From NCBI GenBank assembly GCA_963169105.1, contig OY720632.1, forward strand, positions 58,871,136 to 58,935,135: a stretch of 64,000 nucleotides of DNA, written 5' to 3'. Shown here in pieces: positions 24,511 through 35,558 of this stretch. Position 1 is the stretch's first letter. Every line of letters begins with the position of its first letter. Position numbers and translations under genes: made by a program. This DNA comes from Ceriagrion tenellum (Eukaryota; Arthropoda; Insecta; Odonata; Coenagrionidae). The notes beneath the pieces are model-generated. The model searched no databases, had not been told where the DNA came from, and saw nothing but the letters and a program-made list of their open reading frames with translations.

Positions 24511-27500
24511 AGACTTTTTTTACTTTAGTTCTACGCAGTGATGACTACACATTCGTCATAGTGATGTTCTGTGGGCACCAAATTGAGAGATAAGCGCCAT
24601 TACGAGCGTCTTGACGGCTTGTGCATTCGTAATACCCGAGCGGAGGACGATTCCTTATCTCTCGAGATTCGACGTAAGTTTCGCAAGATAGTTTCTGTTC
24701 CTCTCGCTGGCAGATCCCGAAAGGTGCCCGCTGACTGGAGCCCTCTGCGGTCTGGCATTTTCTCCGCTCGGCGAGGTCGAATTTCCCCCCTTTTTGCGAA
24801 ATCATAATAAAAACGTATCTTCCCCATTCCCGCTCGCTCCCTCTGCCGCAAATCGCTCTTTTGCAGTGAGAGGGGAAAGAGAAACGTTGTTGGAACACGA
24901 ACATCCCCCCTTTTTTCTCGAAACCCCCACCCATCTTCGCGTATTCCCGCTTGCGCACACCTTTGCTTCCGGAAGGCGGGGATAACAGTACTCGCCCGAA
25001 CTGCGAGACGCACCCAGATTATCGAGGCGATAATTTAGGGAAAGTACTCGCGTTGCTCATGATCACACTCCCAAAGGAGCACGGCACTCTATACCTATGT
25101 AATTTGGATCATTAGGTCTCGCCGTAGTGGGCGTGAGATGGCGTGTCTCTACTCCACTGAGAATGGAGGCGTATTTAACCTGAGTGGGAATAGAACTGGT
25201 TTGACTCTGGTTAACGACGAGGGCACGCACAGTTGTTTTTTTTTGTCATTTATTTTGGTAGTACAATCAATTATTCTGTCTCATTCCTACACGAGGTTGT
25301 ACTTACAATCTATTACAATATAAAAAAAGCGTTCCTCTATCTGATTTGTGAGGATAATTTCGCCCGAAGTTACGGGATTCTTATCTAGGGTTCATCTTCC
25401 AGGACGGACACGCTTCTTGATCGATGTTTCGATATCGCCTATGCCTCTAGCGTGAATAACAATCGGGAGCTGCGTGATATGATGTCTACAGCCATTTCGT
25501 AAGAAGCGTGGTGAGGGAATGTGCAAACCACTACATCCTCCGGTTGTATAACACGTTTAGTCGAAGTGGATAACAAGAAGTTATCACCTGGAAACACATT
25601 CGCTACTAATTACGTCGTGTTTTCGCATCATGTTTGTCATTACCGATCCATTTGTATTTTGGGGATTTTTGTCTGCGCCGTCCGGAATTGGCGATAGTTC
25701 AAAGAGACTCCTCGCTTAAAATGACTGATGGGCGAGCCTGCCAAGCGTCGACGTGTTTACGATCTTTGAGTTTCGGGAATTTGAAGAAAAAATGCGGCCG
25801 CGCTCCATGATGGAGGAAACCAGGCCTATGAAAGTTTTGCGAGAGAAATGAATACGATAAAAGTTTCTTTTCATCGCCAGTCGGAATTATAGTCTGGAAG
25901 GAGTGTTTCTGCCAGCCTAGTGACATTTGTGGATGGATAATCGTGTTAATCATTAGAAACGTGGTCACCATAGCTTCACTTGGCTATCTCTATCTGATGG
26001 TCCCCGCGAAGTTGTGACTTACTAATGCTAATTTCGTGTACCTAGCTTTGATTTCCTGCTTTCAAATGGTTTTTATACGCATCATATCTACTTAATTGGG
26101 CGAATTTGCATTAAGGAATCAAATGCTGGCTTGCTTAAATGAATTTATATGAATTGATTGCAGAATGAATTGCTAAATTAGGTTTTCCTTTACATTCCTT
26201 ACAATGGACACTGAAATTGGCACACACTGCTTCGTATATCACTCAACCCCTGTGTAATTTTAGTTCGATTTTGGTTTTATTACCCTTTAATACACCTCAG
26301 TCACTTTTGTTATGTATTACATAGAAGGAAGTTGAGATACGAAACTCTAAGCAGTTGAACCAATTTTTCTTACATAATTATTCGAGCATTGTCTTCTTCT
26401 CCTGCTTTAACTCATTATATTTTGACCCTCGTCGTTTCTACGCAAGGTCGCTAATCTTCAAAACTAACACTTTGATCCAATTATGTGTTTCTTGAAATTC
26501 TGGCGTTCTGTCAAAAGAATAAAGCTGTCAATTTACCGTTCGGGGATTCTCCATCTTTATTTCGCTTCCCTATCTAAGCTGTCTTCGCACTCGTGAGCAT
26601 ATATGGAGATGTATCGATTCAGTCGGTTGCTATATCATTATGATTACCTTGGGAGGGGTCAGTTCGCGAAGGCGTTGTCGGGAGTTAACGGATCCACTCA
26701 ATGAGGAATGTGTTCGTCACGGACGGGAGGCAGAGGAGTTTTTTTTCCTTGAAGGAGCGAGTTTTTCACGCGCGGTTGAGGTGGGACGGGGAAGGGATGA
26801 AAGGGAGGGCTGATTGGATTGCGCCTTGCATCGCTCTCCTCACTGCCGCTTCCCTCCTCTATCGTAATCCTATAACCTTGTTTAGAAGAGTAAATACCCG
26901 AATAGGTCACTAACAGCAGGTGATAAAAATTCTTAACATTTTCCAATCGCTTTAGAGGTGTTGTGATATCTTGGGTTTCCTGATAAATTGACGTGAAGAT
27001 CAGTCTTTGTCATCTCGGTTGCTATTCTCGTTGGAATTGTTTATTTGCGAGATGCTCCGAGGTTGTACATTCCTTAAGGTAGTTTGAGCGAAATATCATT
27101 TCACCTAGAAATCAATGAAGTTGGTCTGGTTTTAAAGAAAAGTACCTCACCCCTCCGAAGATAGCAACATATCAGACACTTAGCGCATTACTTTCCGAGA
27201 TTTTTTATAAAAAAAACAGCCCTTATGCATAGAAAATGGTACATATGTATTACAGAGAGACATTATTTAAAAAATGAGGGATTTTCAACACCTAGATCTC
27301 GTAAAAAAAATGACAGTGTGTAGTTTTTTACGTTTTCCCTACTATTTTTGAAAATCAATCATATTGTCACCGCGGTAATTTTTTCCGGATCAGAAGAAAC
27401 ATGTTGTGAAGGAGTTTCAAACATACCGCGCGAAAAAAATGAGTCAAGTTAAAGACTTACGTGGTTATTTTTATTTAATTACTTAGAATTTCAATCATAA

Positions 27501-28236
27501 TAAAGTATATTATTGCGCCATGTATATTCAATACTTTATTCATGCTTCCTACAACATCGGAATTTTAAACGTATAATTCGAATATGGTCTCCATTATGAT
27601 TAGAGTTCTACATCACTCAAACTACCATAGGATTATGCTTCTCTCAATCTTTCGATAACCTAACAGTTTTACTAAAGTCTTAGTCCGGGATTTTTTCAGT
27701 TAAGTACCATCTCGTTTGGTTATTTGGCTGGAATTCGCATGAGTTGACCTCTTCAACGTTTGCAAGGATAAATCTTTGAACATATGATCAATTTCGCTGC
27801 TTTTGTTAATTCTTCGTGCTGCAAAAATCTGTATTCTCACATGAGAAATTTCTAATTGTTCTAATTGGCGTTAGTCTTTACTTGATCTTTTAGAATTTTT
27901 TTCTAAGCATAATTGTATTCATCTATGATTTTGCTCTGTACGAGGACCTAACGTTTTTGTGGAAATGCAATTTTGAAAGTTGAAAGAAATTTAACACCAC
28001 GACGTCGGAAGGTTAGACACAATAAATTGCCCCCAAAGATTATACGCCAAAGGACTAGTTGTGTGCTTTGAAGTATTTAAATAGATGTGAAGAATTAATT
28101 TTTACGCGAAAATAAAATACTCTGTTTACCGGGTCAAGGTGTCGATTGACTCCTAAGCAGAAACTAGACCGTTTGATGGTATGTTTTCCTCTTTCAAGAG
28201 TTTAAATGGTGCGCCTCTGCGCAAGAGAGATGGGAA
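24511..28236. other. Stretch without a recognisable gene
   Basis: A GC-richer region at 24560-25020 has open frames on both strands and no recognised family. The rest is AT-rich. No mobile element was recognised. Confidence 0.45.
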
Positions 28237-28296
28237 TGGTAGGAATCTTCATGAACTTATTTTTATTGGTAGGAATCTTGATGAACTTAGTTTTAT
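28237..28296. repeat. 30-bp tandem duplication
   Basis: Two units of tggtaggaatcttnatgaac plus the next ten bases, 28237-28266 and 28267-28296, differ at two positions (c/g and t/g). A recent local duplication without evident function. Confidence 0.8.
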
Positions 28297-29220
28297 CTTT
28301 ATTACTTCCTCTCCTTCGTTTTTCAGTCCAATCTTAACTCTCCTCATGTCGTAGGGGGTGATGTGTCACGTTGCGCTTAGCCACTGTAAAAATTTTATGG
28401 GCGTAGTGATCCCTTGATAAGGCCTCTGACGTTGACTGGGGTTCTTGCACGAATGGATGCTATGTTGTCTGGCCCTGAGATCCGTCTTACGGTAGGCAAA
28501 CACGGCATCTTTATTCGACCTTGAAATTACGTGTTTCGTAAATCACTGATGAAAAAATTAACGTCTCGAATTTTTCACGCTGCGGGCGGATCTCGAGGAG
28601 AGAGCGCACACGTCCCTTGATAACCATGAGATCTTTAGATCTTCTCCATCTGTGGGGAAGAAAAAAATTGGTGAAATATATTCGCCGTCATGGGTGCCTT
28701 TTGAACGTCTCTTAATTTTCTTCCACGACGAGATACCGGTGGATCTGGAACCCTTTTCCTCCGAGGCATTGGAGATGTTTGAAGGCGGATGTGTGGAAGA
28801 AATAAATGACGGGCCGAGAATTGATTAGGGGGGGCCACTGAGTTGCAAATACTTGTTGAGGGTGAGCCACGGAGGATTTTGGAATCTCCATCTCTCTCCG
28901 AGATAACGAGCCGATTTAAATGGGTCTATCCATCCCTTTTAATCGGGATCGCCGGTTTTGTGACGGGTCAGAAATATCAGTTAGCATTTTCCAGCCGTTG
29001 CCATGTTATTCCTTTTGAATCTGAGTGATGGTTTCGCTTTACATTGCAAATTACGTTTACCTGTGAGAAGAGATCGGCCCGATGATACGCATGAGGAATT
29101 CTCCAGTATTTGGAGCATGCTAATGTCGTAGGCAAGAGAACTAGAGACCAATTTCACTCTATTCCCTGTCAGCTGAAAAACGAGCAAGATATTCACTGAT
29201 TGAAATAAGTACACAGTTTT
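28297..29220. other. Stretch without a recognisable gene
   Basis: Mixed-composition DNA. The short open frames at 28635-28838 (-), 28843-29028 (+) and 28981-29214 (-) have no recognised family. Nothing else is supported. Confidence 0.45.
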
Positions 29221-29233
29221 GTAAATGAATTTG

Positions 29234-29421
29234 TCGGCCTCGGTGCCGGCGGGGTAAAGTCCTCGCCTGCAAACCCGAGGGTCGCGGCATCGAGTCCCGC
29301 CTGGGTAGAAAATTATTAGCTCAGTACATAGGTGTTTGTGTATGTAAAAAGAGTTAATTGTAAGAAATATGTAATTAAGAGCAGTTATGCTCGTTTAAGT
29401 TCAAATAAATAAGTAAATGAA
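29234..29421 (+). mobile_element. tRNA-derived SINE, family A, copy 1
   Basis: The head reads GTCGGCCTCGGTGCCGGCGG, then GGGTAAAGTCCTCGCCTGC, then a B box in GGCATCGAGTCCCGCC (a mutated GGTTCGANTCC). A body ggtgtttgtgtatgt...gagttaattgtaag follows, with an A-rich aaataaataa tail. A second copy is at 53134-53323 on the other strand with the same head, body and length. The 9-mer gtaaatgaa occurs at 29221-29229 and at 29413-29421, which may be a target-site duplication, though the A-rich tail makes this uncertain. Transcription would be by RNA polymerase III and mobilisation by a partner LINE. Confidence 0.75.
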
Positions 29422-29477
29422 AGACGTTTCAACTTTGTTGAGTTACATGTTAATTAGTAAAATTAACCTTTGCACTG

Positions 29478-29667
29478 CACTGGTCAGCTCACCGATCAAT
29501 TTGTGGCAAAATTCGGATTTTGATGCCTGACATCACCTTCAGGTGCTCACTGATAAGTATGTATAATCCTTCGCAATATCTTATTTACTTGTTTATGAGT
29601 TCCTGAGGATGATGCCATTCATCGAAGTCCGGATTGTGCCATAAATTAATGTATGAACTGACCAGTG
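29478..29667. repeat. Inverted element 1 with CTGANGA-type core
   Basis: Arms at 29478-29548 and 29597-29667 are inverted and imperfect; shared blocks include cactggtcag and the 'ttgtggcaaaattcgg / ccggattgtgccataaatt' pair. Each arm, read outward from the centre, has a CTGA-type core followed by a TGATG/CATCA helix: CTGAAGG on the minus strand of the left arm, CTGAGGA on the plus strand of the right arm. GAAAC is degenerate in both. Confidence 0.6.
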
Positions 29668-29702
29668 GAGAGTAAAAGTAATTTTTGAATAATTAGTTTA
29701 AT

Positions 29703-29880
29703 GTTTTCCACTGATTTATTGGATTGAACACAGCCGGTTTCGGCTATTATGCCACCATCAGGTGCGGAGTATTCAATTGGTTTTAATTGAATTGAATTCG
29801 ATTGGATTGGATACTGTGCACCTGATGATGGCGTGATTGCCAATACCAGTTGTGTTCAATCCAATCAATCAGTGGAAAAC
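29703..29880. repeat. Inverted element 2 with CTGANGA-type core
   Basis: Arms 29703-29772 and 29811-29880 begin gttttccactgattta and end tcaatcagtggaaaac. The left arm, minus strand, carries CTGATGG, a GGC/GCC helix and GAAACCGGC. The right arm, plus strand, carries CTGATGA, a GGC/GCC helix and a damaged AATACC in place of GAAACC. The center is an A/T-rich spacer of attcaatt/aattgaat repeats. The likely cleavage triplet position reads GTG in both arms, which would not support hammerhead cleavage. Confidence 0.65.
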
Positions 29881-30053
29881 ACATAGTTGTGTACTTATTT
29901 CAATTATGGAAATATTCCACAAAGTAAGACCTTCGCCATACGATTTCAAGATATGCGCTGTTTTAAAGTTTTAATTTTATACAAGGTTCACGTAAAACCT
30001 TAACGCTTTAATGAACTTAGGTTTAATGAATAAGATAAAATTTTTGACTTGCG

Positions 30054-30191
30054 CAATTTATTTAAAACTTACGACCAATATCGGCTGTCAAGCCATCTTC
30101 AGGGTTGGGGATGGCTTGAAGACCTGAAGATGGCTTGAAAACCTGAAGATGGTTTTACTGCCGAAACCGGTCGTAAGTTTTAAATAAATTG
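30054..30191. repeat. Inverted element 3 with intact hammerhead-like core
   Basis: Arms 30054-30103 and 30142-30191 (caatttatttaaaactta and its inverse). On the plus strand the right arm has CTGAAGA (30143-30149), which fits the CUGANGA core, then a short helix, GAAAC (30163-30167), the five bases cggtc, and GTA (30173-30175). A 19-bp repeat (atggcttgaagacctgaag, 30111-30129, again at 30130-30148 with one change) duplicates the CTGAAGA part. Of the copies in the window this one keeps the most core residues. Confidence 0.6.
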
Positions 30192-33100
30192 TGGAAGTCA
30201 CCTATGTTATATTGTTCACCATGACGTCCTTCCACCAAGTGAAAGCTTCTCGTTTCGATATCATGAACTTCGGTTTGTTTTTCTTTCGCATCTCCGTTGA
30301 CCGTTTCGCATGATCCCCATTTATCGAGATTAACAGTCCCTTTCAAGAGTGAATGAGAGCGGCACGCCCACGCAGTGTTTATGCGAACATGTGTTGGCAG
30401 TGGTATTACTCCTCACTCTGGTGAGTGAAGTGAGTGAAATTTTCTCGATGACTGATCGATTAATCCATCATGCGGGCCACGAACCGAGTCGACGGCCCAT
30501 CCTCACCGAAACTCCTTGCGTTCCGCTCGTTCGTTATGCATCTGGGTGACCGCGCACTCTTTTTATCCGTCGGATCCGAGCACACCATTGCCACCCCAAG
30601 CACCATCGAAGAAACTTTCGATGATAATCGGTACTTTGAGAGCCATCGCCTCGAGCTGGCCATCTGGATACAGGCGGGAGGGGTGGCGAGGGACCTTGAT
30701 GAAGGTACAGGGTAGAATTGAAGGCCGGGCCTTCTTTTTCCACGGTGGTTGGGTCCGAGAAGATGAATCGCCGCCACGGGCCTTAAATGCTGACTCTGAG
30801 GTTCCGCGTTTGGAAGGCCCGGTATATTTTTTCCTTTACAAGATGGCTTTGAGGGTTGCCTCGTGTCTTGGGCAGTTTTTTTAAGTGGTGGTACGCGCAC
30901 CATCAGTTGTTGTTGGAGGTGTCGTTTGGTGGTATGCGACGACCTATTACCAAAGATACCGGCTAACGCATCCAATTCCTGTTGCTGTTTGTTCTCTGCC
31001 AGTTTGGACACTCTGAAAGTACCCGTATCGTATGGCATGTGTGCTTTAACATAGTGAAGATTGATTTAATTGTGTTTCACCTCATGAGCCAGTACTTTCA
31101 TTCTTCCCTCGTTATCCTTCGTGATTTTAAGCTCTCGTGATACTTGAATCATTTAAGCACGGGCCGTGGTCTTACTTAATAAAAGTGGTTGGGGAAGTGT
31201 CCGGTCAGGGACGAGGCAGGGAATGAGATTGAGGGGTGGAGTCCGTTCCTAAATGCTCGAGGAAGGGGTGTGGGGGAATTATTATCCTCTCGACTTCCAT
31301 TGGAATGGGGGCAGAAATATTATAGTTGATTTGGGGCGAAGGGAAAGAGTGAGATCGCTGTGGGGGTAGAAGGGAAAGGGTCTGTTTCATTTTTTTCGGA
31401 GGGTGGGTTGGGTTAGTCGGGGAAAGATGAATATATTTTTTTTTCAGATTGGGATATACGGGCGGGAGTGCACCACGGTGTATTCGAGACGCGGGATGCG
31501 GGAAGAGGGCTAGATATCTCCGGTGCCGCGGGATAATAGTCCAAGGGTTAAGTGCCAGACCAACAATCCCTCTCCTCCTCCCCTTTGGCAGCTTTCAAGG
31601 ACATCTGGTTTGATGAGGCGTGAGGAGAGGACCTCCCCCCCCCCGCCTCTTGAATCAGTTTCTCCCTTCGCTCGCCTCACCCTTATGCGTTTCTCCTCAG
31701 AGCGAGGCGATCATATTTATTTTCCGTCAAAAAAGGAATCTTATCACGACCTCTCCCACCGATGTGAACCAGCCATGGCAGCTGAGTCGAACCTTTTTTT
31801 ATATTTAATATTATCCGGCCCTCCAGTTTCCATCCGTCGTCTTTTGAAAAAGGATGACAAAAGGAAGACGGGTGGATAATTGATCGACTCCGGGAGGGGA
31901 ACGGTTTGTCGATTAATCTACGCCGTATGCGAGGAGCGACAGGAGAAGACGATATTTTCTCCCGGGAGCGTAATAGAATTAGAAAGTGCCTTTTAAGATG
32001 AATCTGATCACGTACGATAATCTATGACACACATGCTCTCCAGCGCTGCTCTTAAAATCTTATCCTCCGTCAGGCTGTCCTCCTCGAACGGTCTCCGTGA
32101 TCGCTTTCATTTCCTCTGTTCACTGGACGCATGGGCTTCCTCGGGGTGCTCGAGGCTGTTGGGGAGTCATCCTGTTTTTCCGCTAACGAAACGAAAGACC
32201 ACGAAATAGACGTAATGACTTAGTATCATGGACGTTACCCGGTATAAGTGTTTGAGTGAGCGCCTTTATTCGTGTAATTGTTTTTTTGAATTACTGACGC
32301 CATAGATAAAAGATAAAAGTCCTTTTTTCCATGCCGTTTCTTCGTGTTATTCCTTGCTTTAATCTGTCTGAATCGAGTTTCTTGTCTTAAATTTGTAGAA
32401 GTAGCTCTTCCTTTTAGGAGCCGTAGATTTTTGTAAATGCGCATGTTTTGTTTCTTTGACTGTTTTAAACCGGAACATGATGATGAAAACATCAATAATC
32501 TTTTCCTGGTTTATGCTAAAATGTAAATATGCAATGTATTTATGTGACGTTAAATTACATTCTTTATCCACCGCAGTAATGTCAATATCGAGCTCTAAGC
32601 TTTTTAGTGTAATCTACAAAAATAACTTTTGTTATACGGTAAGGACCATCCTATGAATATTTTTATCGTTCTTCTTTATAAGAAGGGGGCAGCAGTACTT
32701 AGATAACATTATGGATAATATTTCTATTTAACTCTTAGTTTAATGAATTATTGCTCGGTGAGTTAATAATGAGTTGGCACAAGTTGTTTTTAGATTAGCC
32801 ACGAGAATTGCCTTGTTCTTTGCTAATCTAACCTTTGTCAGCTTTGTAAGCAAATGGCTTGAGCAGATCGTGCCCCTGTGTTTCCGGCTTCGGCATTCTT
32901 ATCGAAACGACCTCTCAGTCATGTTCGGGTGAACCTTTGAACTTCCGGCATGTTGTTCATTTCGATTCCGTGGCGGAGGCAATTTGTCCCGGGAGGCTCA
33001 AAATCGAAGCCGAAAATGGGAGAGGCCAATATTTGGCCCCCATCATCCTCCTGCCCCCATCATCGCCTCCATTCCTGCGCTTCGCACCGCCCATCGACAC

Positions 33101-35364
33101 GGTCAAAGTTTTCCACGGGGTCAAATTTTGAGACCGCATTTCTGTGATCCGTGTTGGTTTTTTTTTGCCTTTTCTTCCCTAAGCACATGGGAATCTCCAT
33201 CCCATAATTTTCCTCACCATAATTTTTCCTTACTCCTCTCTCCCATTCTCCAATCTCATCTCCCCCTCCCTCCCTTTCAACCATTCTCTCCATCCCGATT
33301 GGGCAGTGGATCTTACGGTCCCTTGGCGACTTAATTCAACCGATCTTTCGCTCTCCTACTTCCTCCCCAATCGGGACTCGAAAATGATTTTTCCGTGGGC
33401 CAATCCGCGAAATTACCCGCTCGTAAAAATGCCTCTCGTATTGCTTGTATCGGTATTTATCAGTGCGCCGTGGGCGGCTTTCCTCACTCAATATCCCTGG
33501 TACGAAATGTAAAAGTGGTTGGTCCCTTCAGTGCTCTTTTATTCTCCCAAGAGCGTTGTTTTTATCCCTACGCCCTGCGATTCATGGTTGAAGGGCGGAT
33601 CCCATGGCCTCTCTTTGGCCCCAACCTGTTCTCCGCTTCTAATCCAAAGGCTCGAGAGAACATTTTTTTCATGTTATTTTAATGACAGTGCGGTCATTCA
33701 AAGCAAGGGCTACGGAAACCTTATACCGGACTAAAGACTACCGGTGACCATTATTTGTTGAATGGTTCACGAAAACACTAGCCAGCAAGCCTGGTCACTT
33801 AATCGTCGGGAGCATCTTGTATGAGGTTTTTTTGAAAATACGTAAACGTAATCCTTCGGTATCGGTTTCCTGTTAGTCGTCACGAAAGCAATGTAAGCCT
33901 TCTTATTTATTTTGGGACTCAAGTAAGGTTTTCCGGCCGATAAGCGCTCTTTCCCAACGTGGTACGGTACGGAGAGGGCAAAGAACTGTACTCCTACGTA
34001 TGGTTGCATCTTTTTTCGTAGATTAGTGCATCTTAGCTCCCCCCTATGAATTCATTTGTGAAACATGCGTATTATTTCGAATTCCTCATGGTGAATGGAC
34101 TTCAAGAGAACTTACTTTTTCAAGAAATTAATACCTGCCTCTATTCCGAAATCGTTCGCGTTCTGCATGGCAAAGCAGATTCTGGGAACTGATGAGTTAA
34201 CATTATACATAAGTTGATGAGTAAGTCACTTGAAATCATTGGTTTACTTTTAGCCTTATGTCTATCTTTATAAATTTCTAGGATGTAATATGTCTATGAT
34301 GCATTATGACTGCTATGAACCATTGAAATCATGGCATATTCTACTTTGTTCCCTTAATAAAATTAGGGAAGTCATAAAGAAATTCTCCTAACTCTCCTTT
34401 TTTATATTTCAAATAGTATTTCTACTCAGGAGATGTTCTCGTGTCGTACGAAAGCTCTAGCAGTTTTTCAGTCTATACCCCTGGTTTTTCTTAATATAAT
34501 TAGGGTATGATCTACCGGTGAAGTTCGGTCTAAATGAATGAAGGTAAACGTCCTAGAGATTTTTACCGGCGCAGACCACTATGTGCATACAGGTATGACG
34601 AGTAAATCATTCAAGAGTTTCTTAAAATCCGTATCTTTAAAAACTACTTGTGCCAAATGGGACTGGGTGAGGAGATGAGAGATCTATGGCATCACCATTG
34701 TACGATATTGTAGCATTATAGCAATATTTAAATATAATATTATTTAAAATGTTTTAAGTAATACTGTTGGATTTGCTATCAGTCAGCTTCATCACTCTTC
34801 CAAGTGTAAACTCAAATTTTCTGGCAAATCTGGTTTAAAGCATTTTCCGATGTGCGTGAACCGTATAAAAATTCTACATTCGAGATTTTTTTTACTCCTA
34901 TCAGTGAGCTATCTGGAATAAAAGTCTTTTATTCAGTTTCTCTGATATTTAATTCAGTTGTTTTCATTCATTCTGCTCTGCAGTTTTCGATATTGTCATC
35001 GAAGATGCTAGATATTCTGTAGGGTAACTTTATGGATTAGTACGGAAATTACCTCGAATAAATTATTCTGCATTTTAAGAATATTAAGAAAATGCCTTTG
35101 CCCATTCAAACTCTTTGAAGCGATTGTTCTCTCGCAATTCATGTATATTTTCATTATTTTAATTGTTGGATGAATAATTAAAGTTCATTCTGTTGCTAAT
35201 TTTCCTGCGGTAAAATATAACGCTTTGTTTCATAATTTGCGGGTCTCTCTGGTGAGACTTATGCATGAATATCACTTTCCCTCCACTCTGAATGCACCCT
35301 CCTCGCTTCCATTTTCTCTTAATTAAGTGGTGCTCATAATGTTATTCTTTTTTTTCTTTTCCAG
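30192..35364. other. Long stretch without a recognisable gene
   Basis: A GC-richer segment at 30340-31040 is open on both strands (30460-31038 minus, 192 aa; 30516-30884 plus). Its translations match no family I know. Pyrimidine- or GC-rich patches follow at 31200-31720 and 32980-33340. The remainder to 35364 is AT-rich. An old mobile-element body beside the 30054-30191 element is possible at 30200-31040, but I cannot show it. Confidence 0.4.
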
Positions 35365-35558
35365 AGGTGAATCCGCGGATCTGAGTTGAGGACGGAAGGA
35401 GAATTTTCCTCTCTCTCGGAGTTCCCCGGCGGGTTTTGCGGCGGCTAAAGAAGTACGAGAACCCCTGAGGGTGGGAGTCGAGGAGATAGTGAAGCGAGGG
35501 ATCGAACGAGGAAGCCACTTCACCGTGCTGGAGAGAGAACTCTCTTCTACGTCGCTAG
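35365..35558 (+). other. Candidate non-coding (5'UTR) exon
   Basis: A 194-bp GC-rich block in AT-rich surroundings. It is preceded by a T-rich tract ending ttttttttctttTCCAG (acceptor, AG at 35363-35364) and followed by GTCGCTAG/GTAAGC (donor, GT at 35559-35560). All three plus-strand frames contain a stop soon after the acceptor and I see no ATG inside, so if it is an exon it is untranslated leader or non-coding RNA. Splice motifs of this quality also occur by chance in long introns. No partner exon is identified. Confidence 0.35.

Noticed and set aside
30460..31038. 192-residue minus-strand frame next to the inverted elements, considered as a Penelope-like ORF
   Set aside because: No reverse transcriptase or GIY-YIG motif can be seen in any frame of the segment, and plus-strand frames are equally open.
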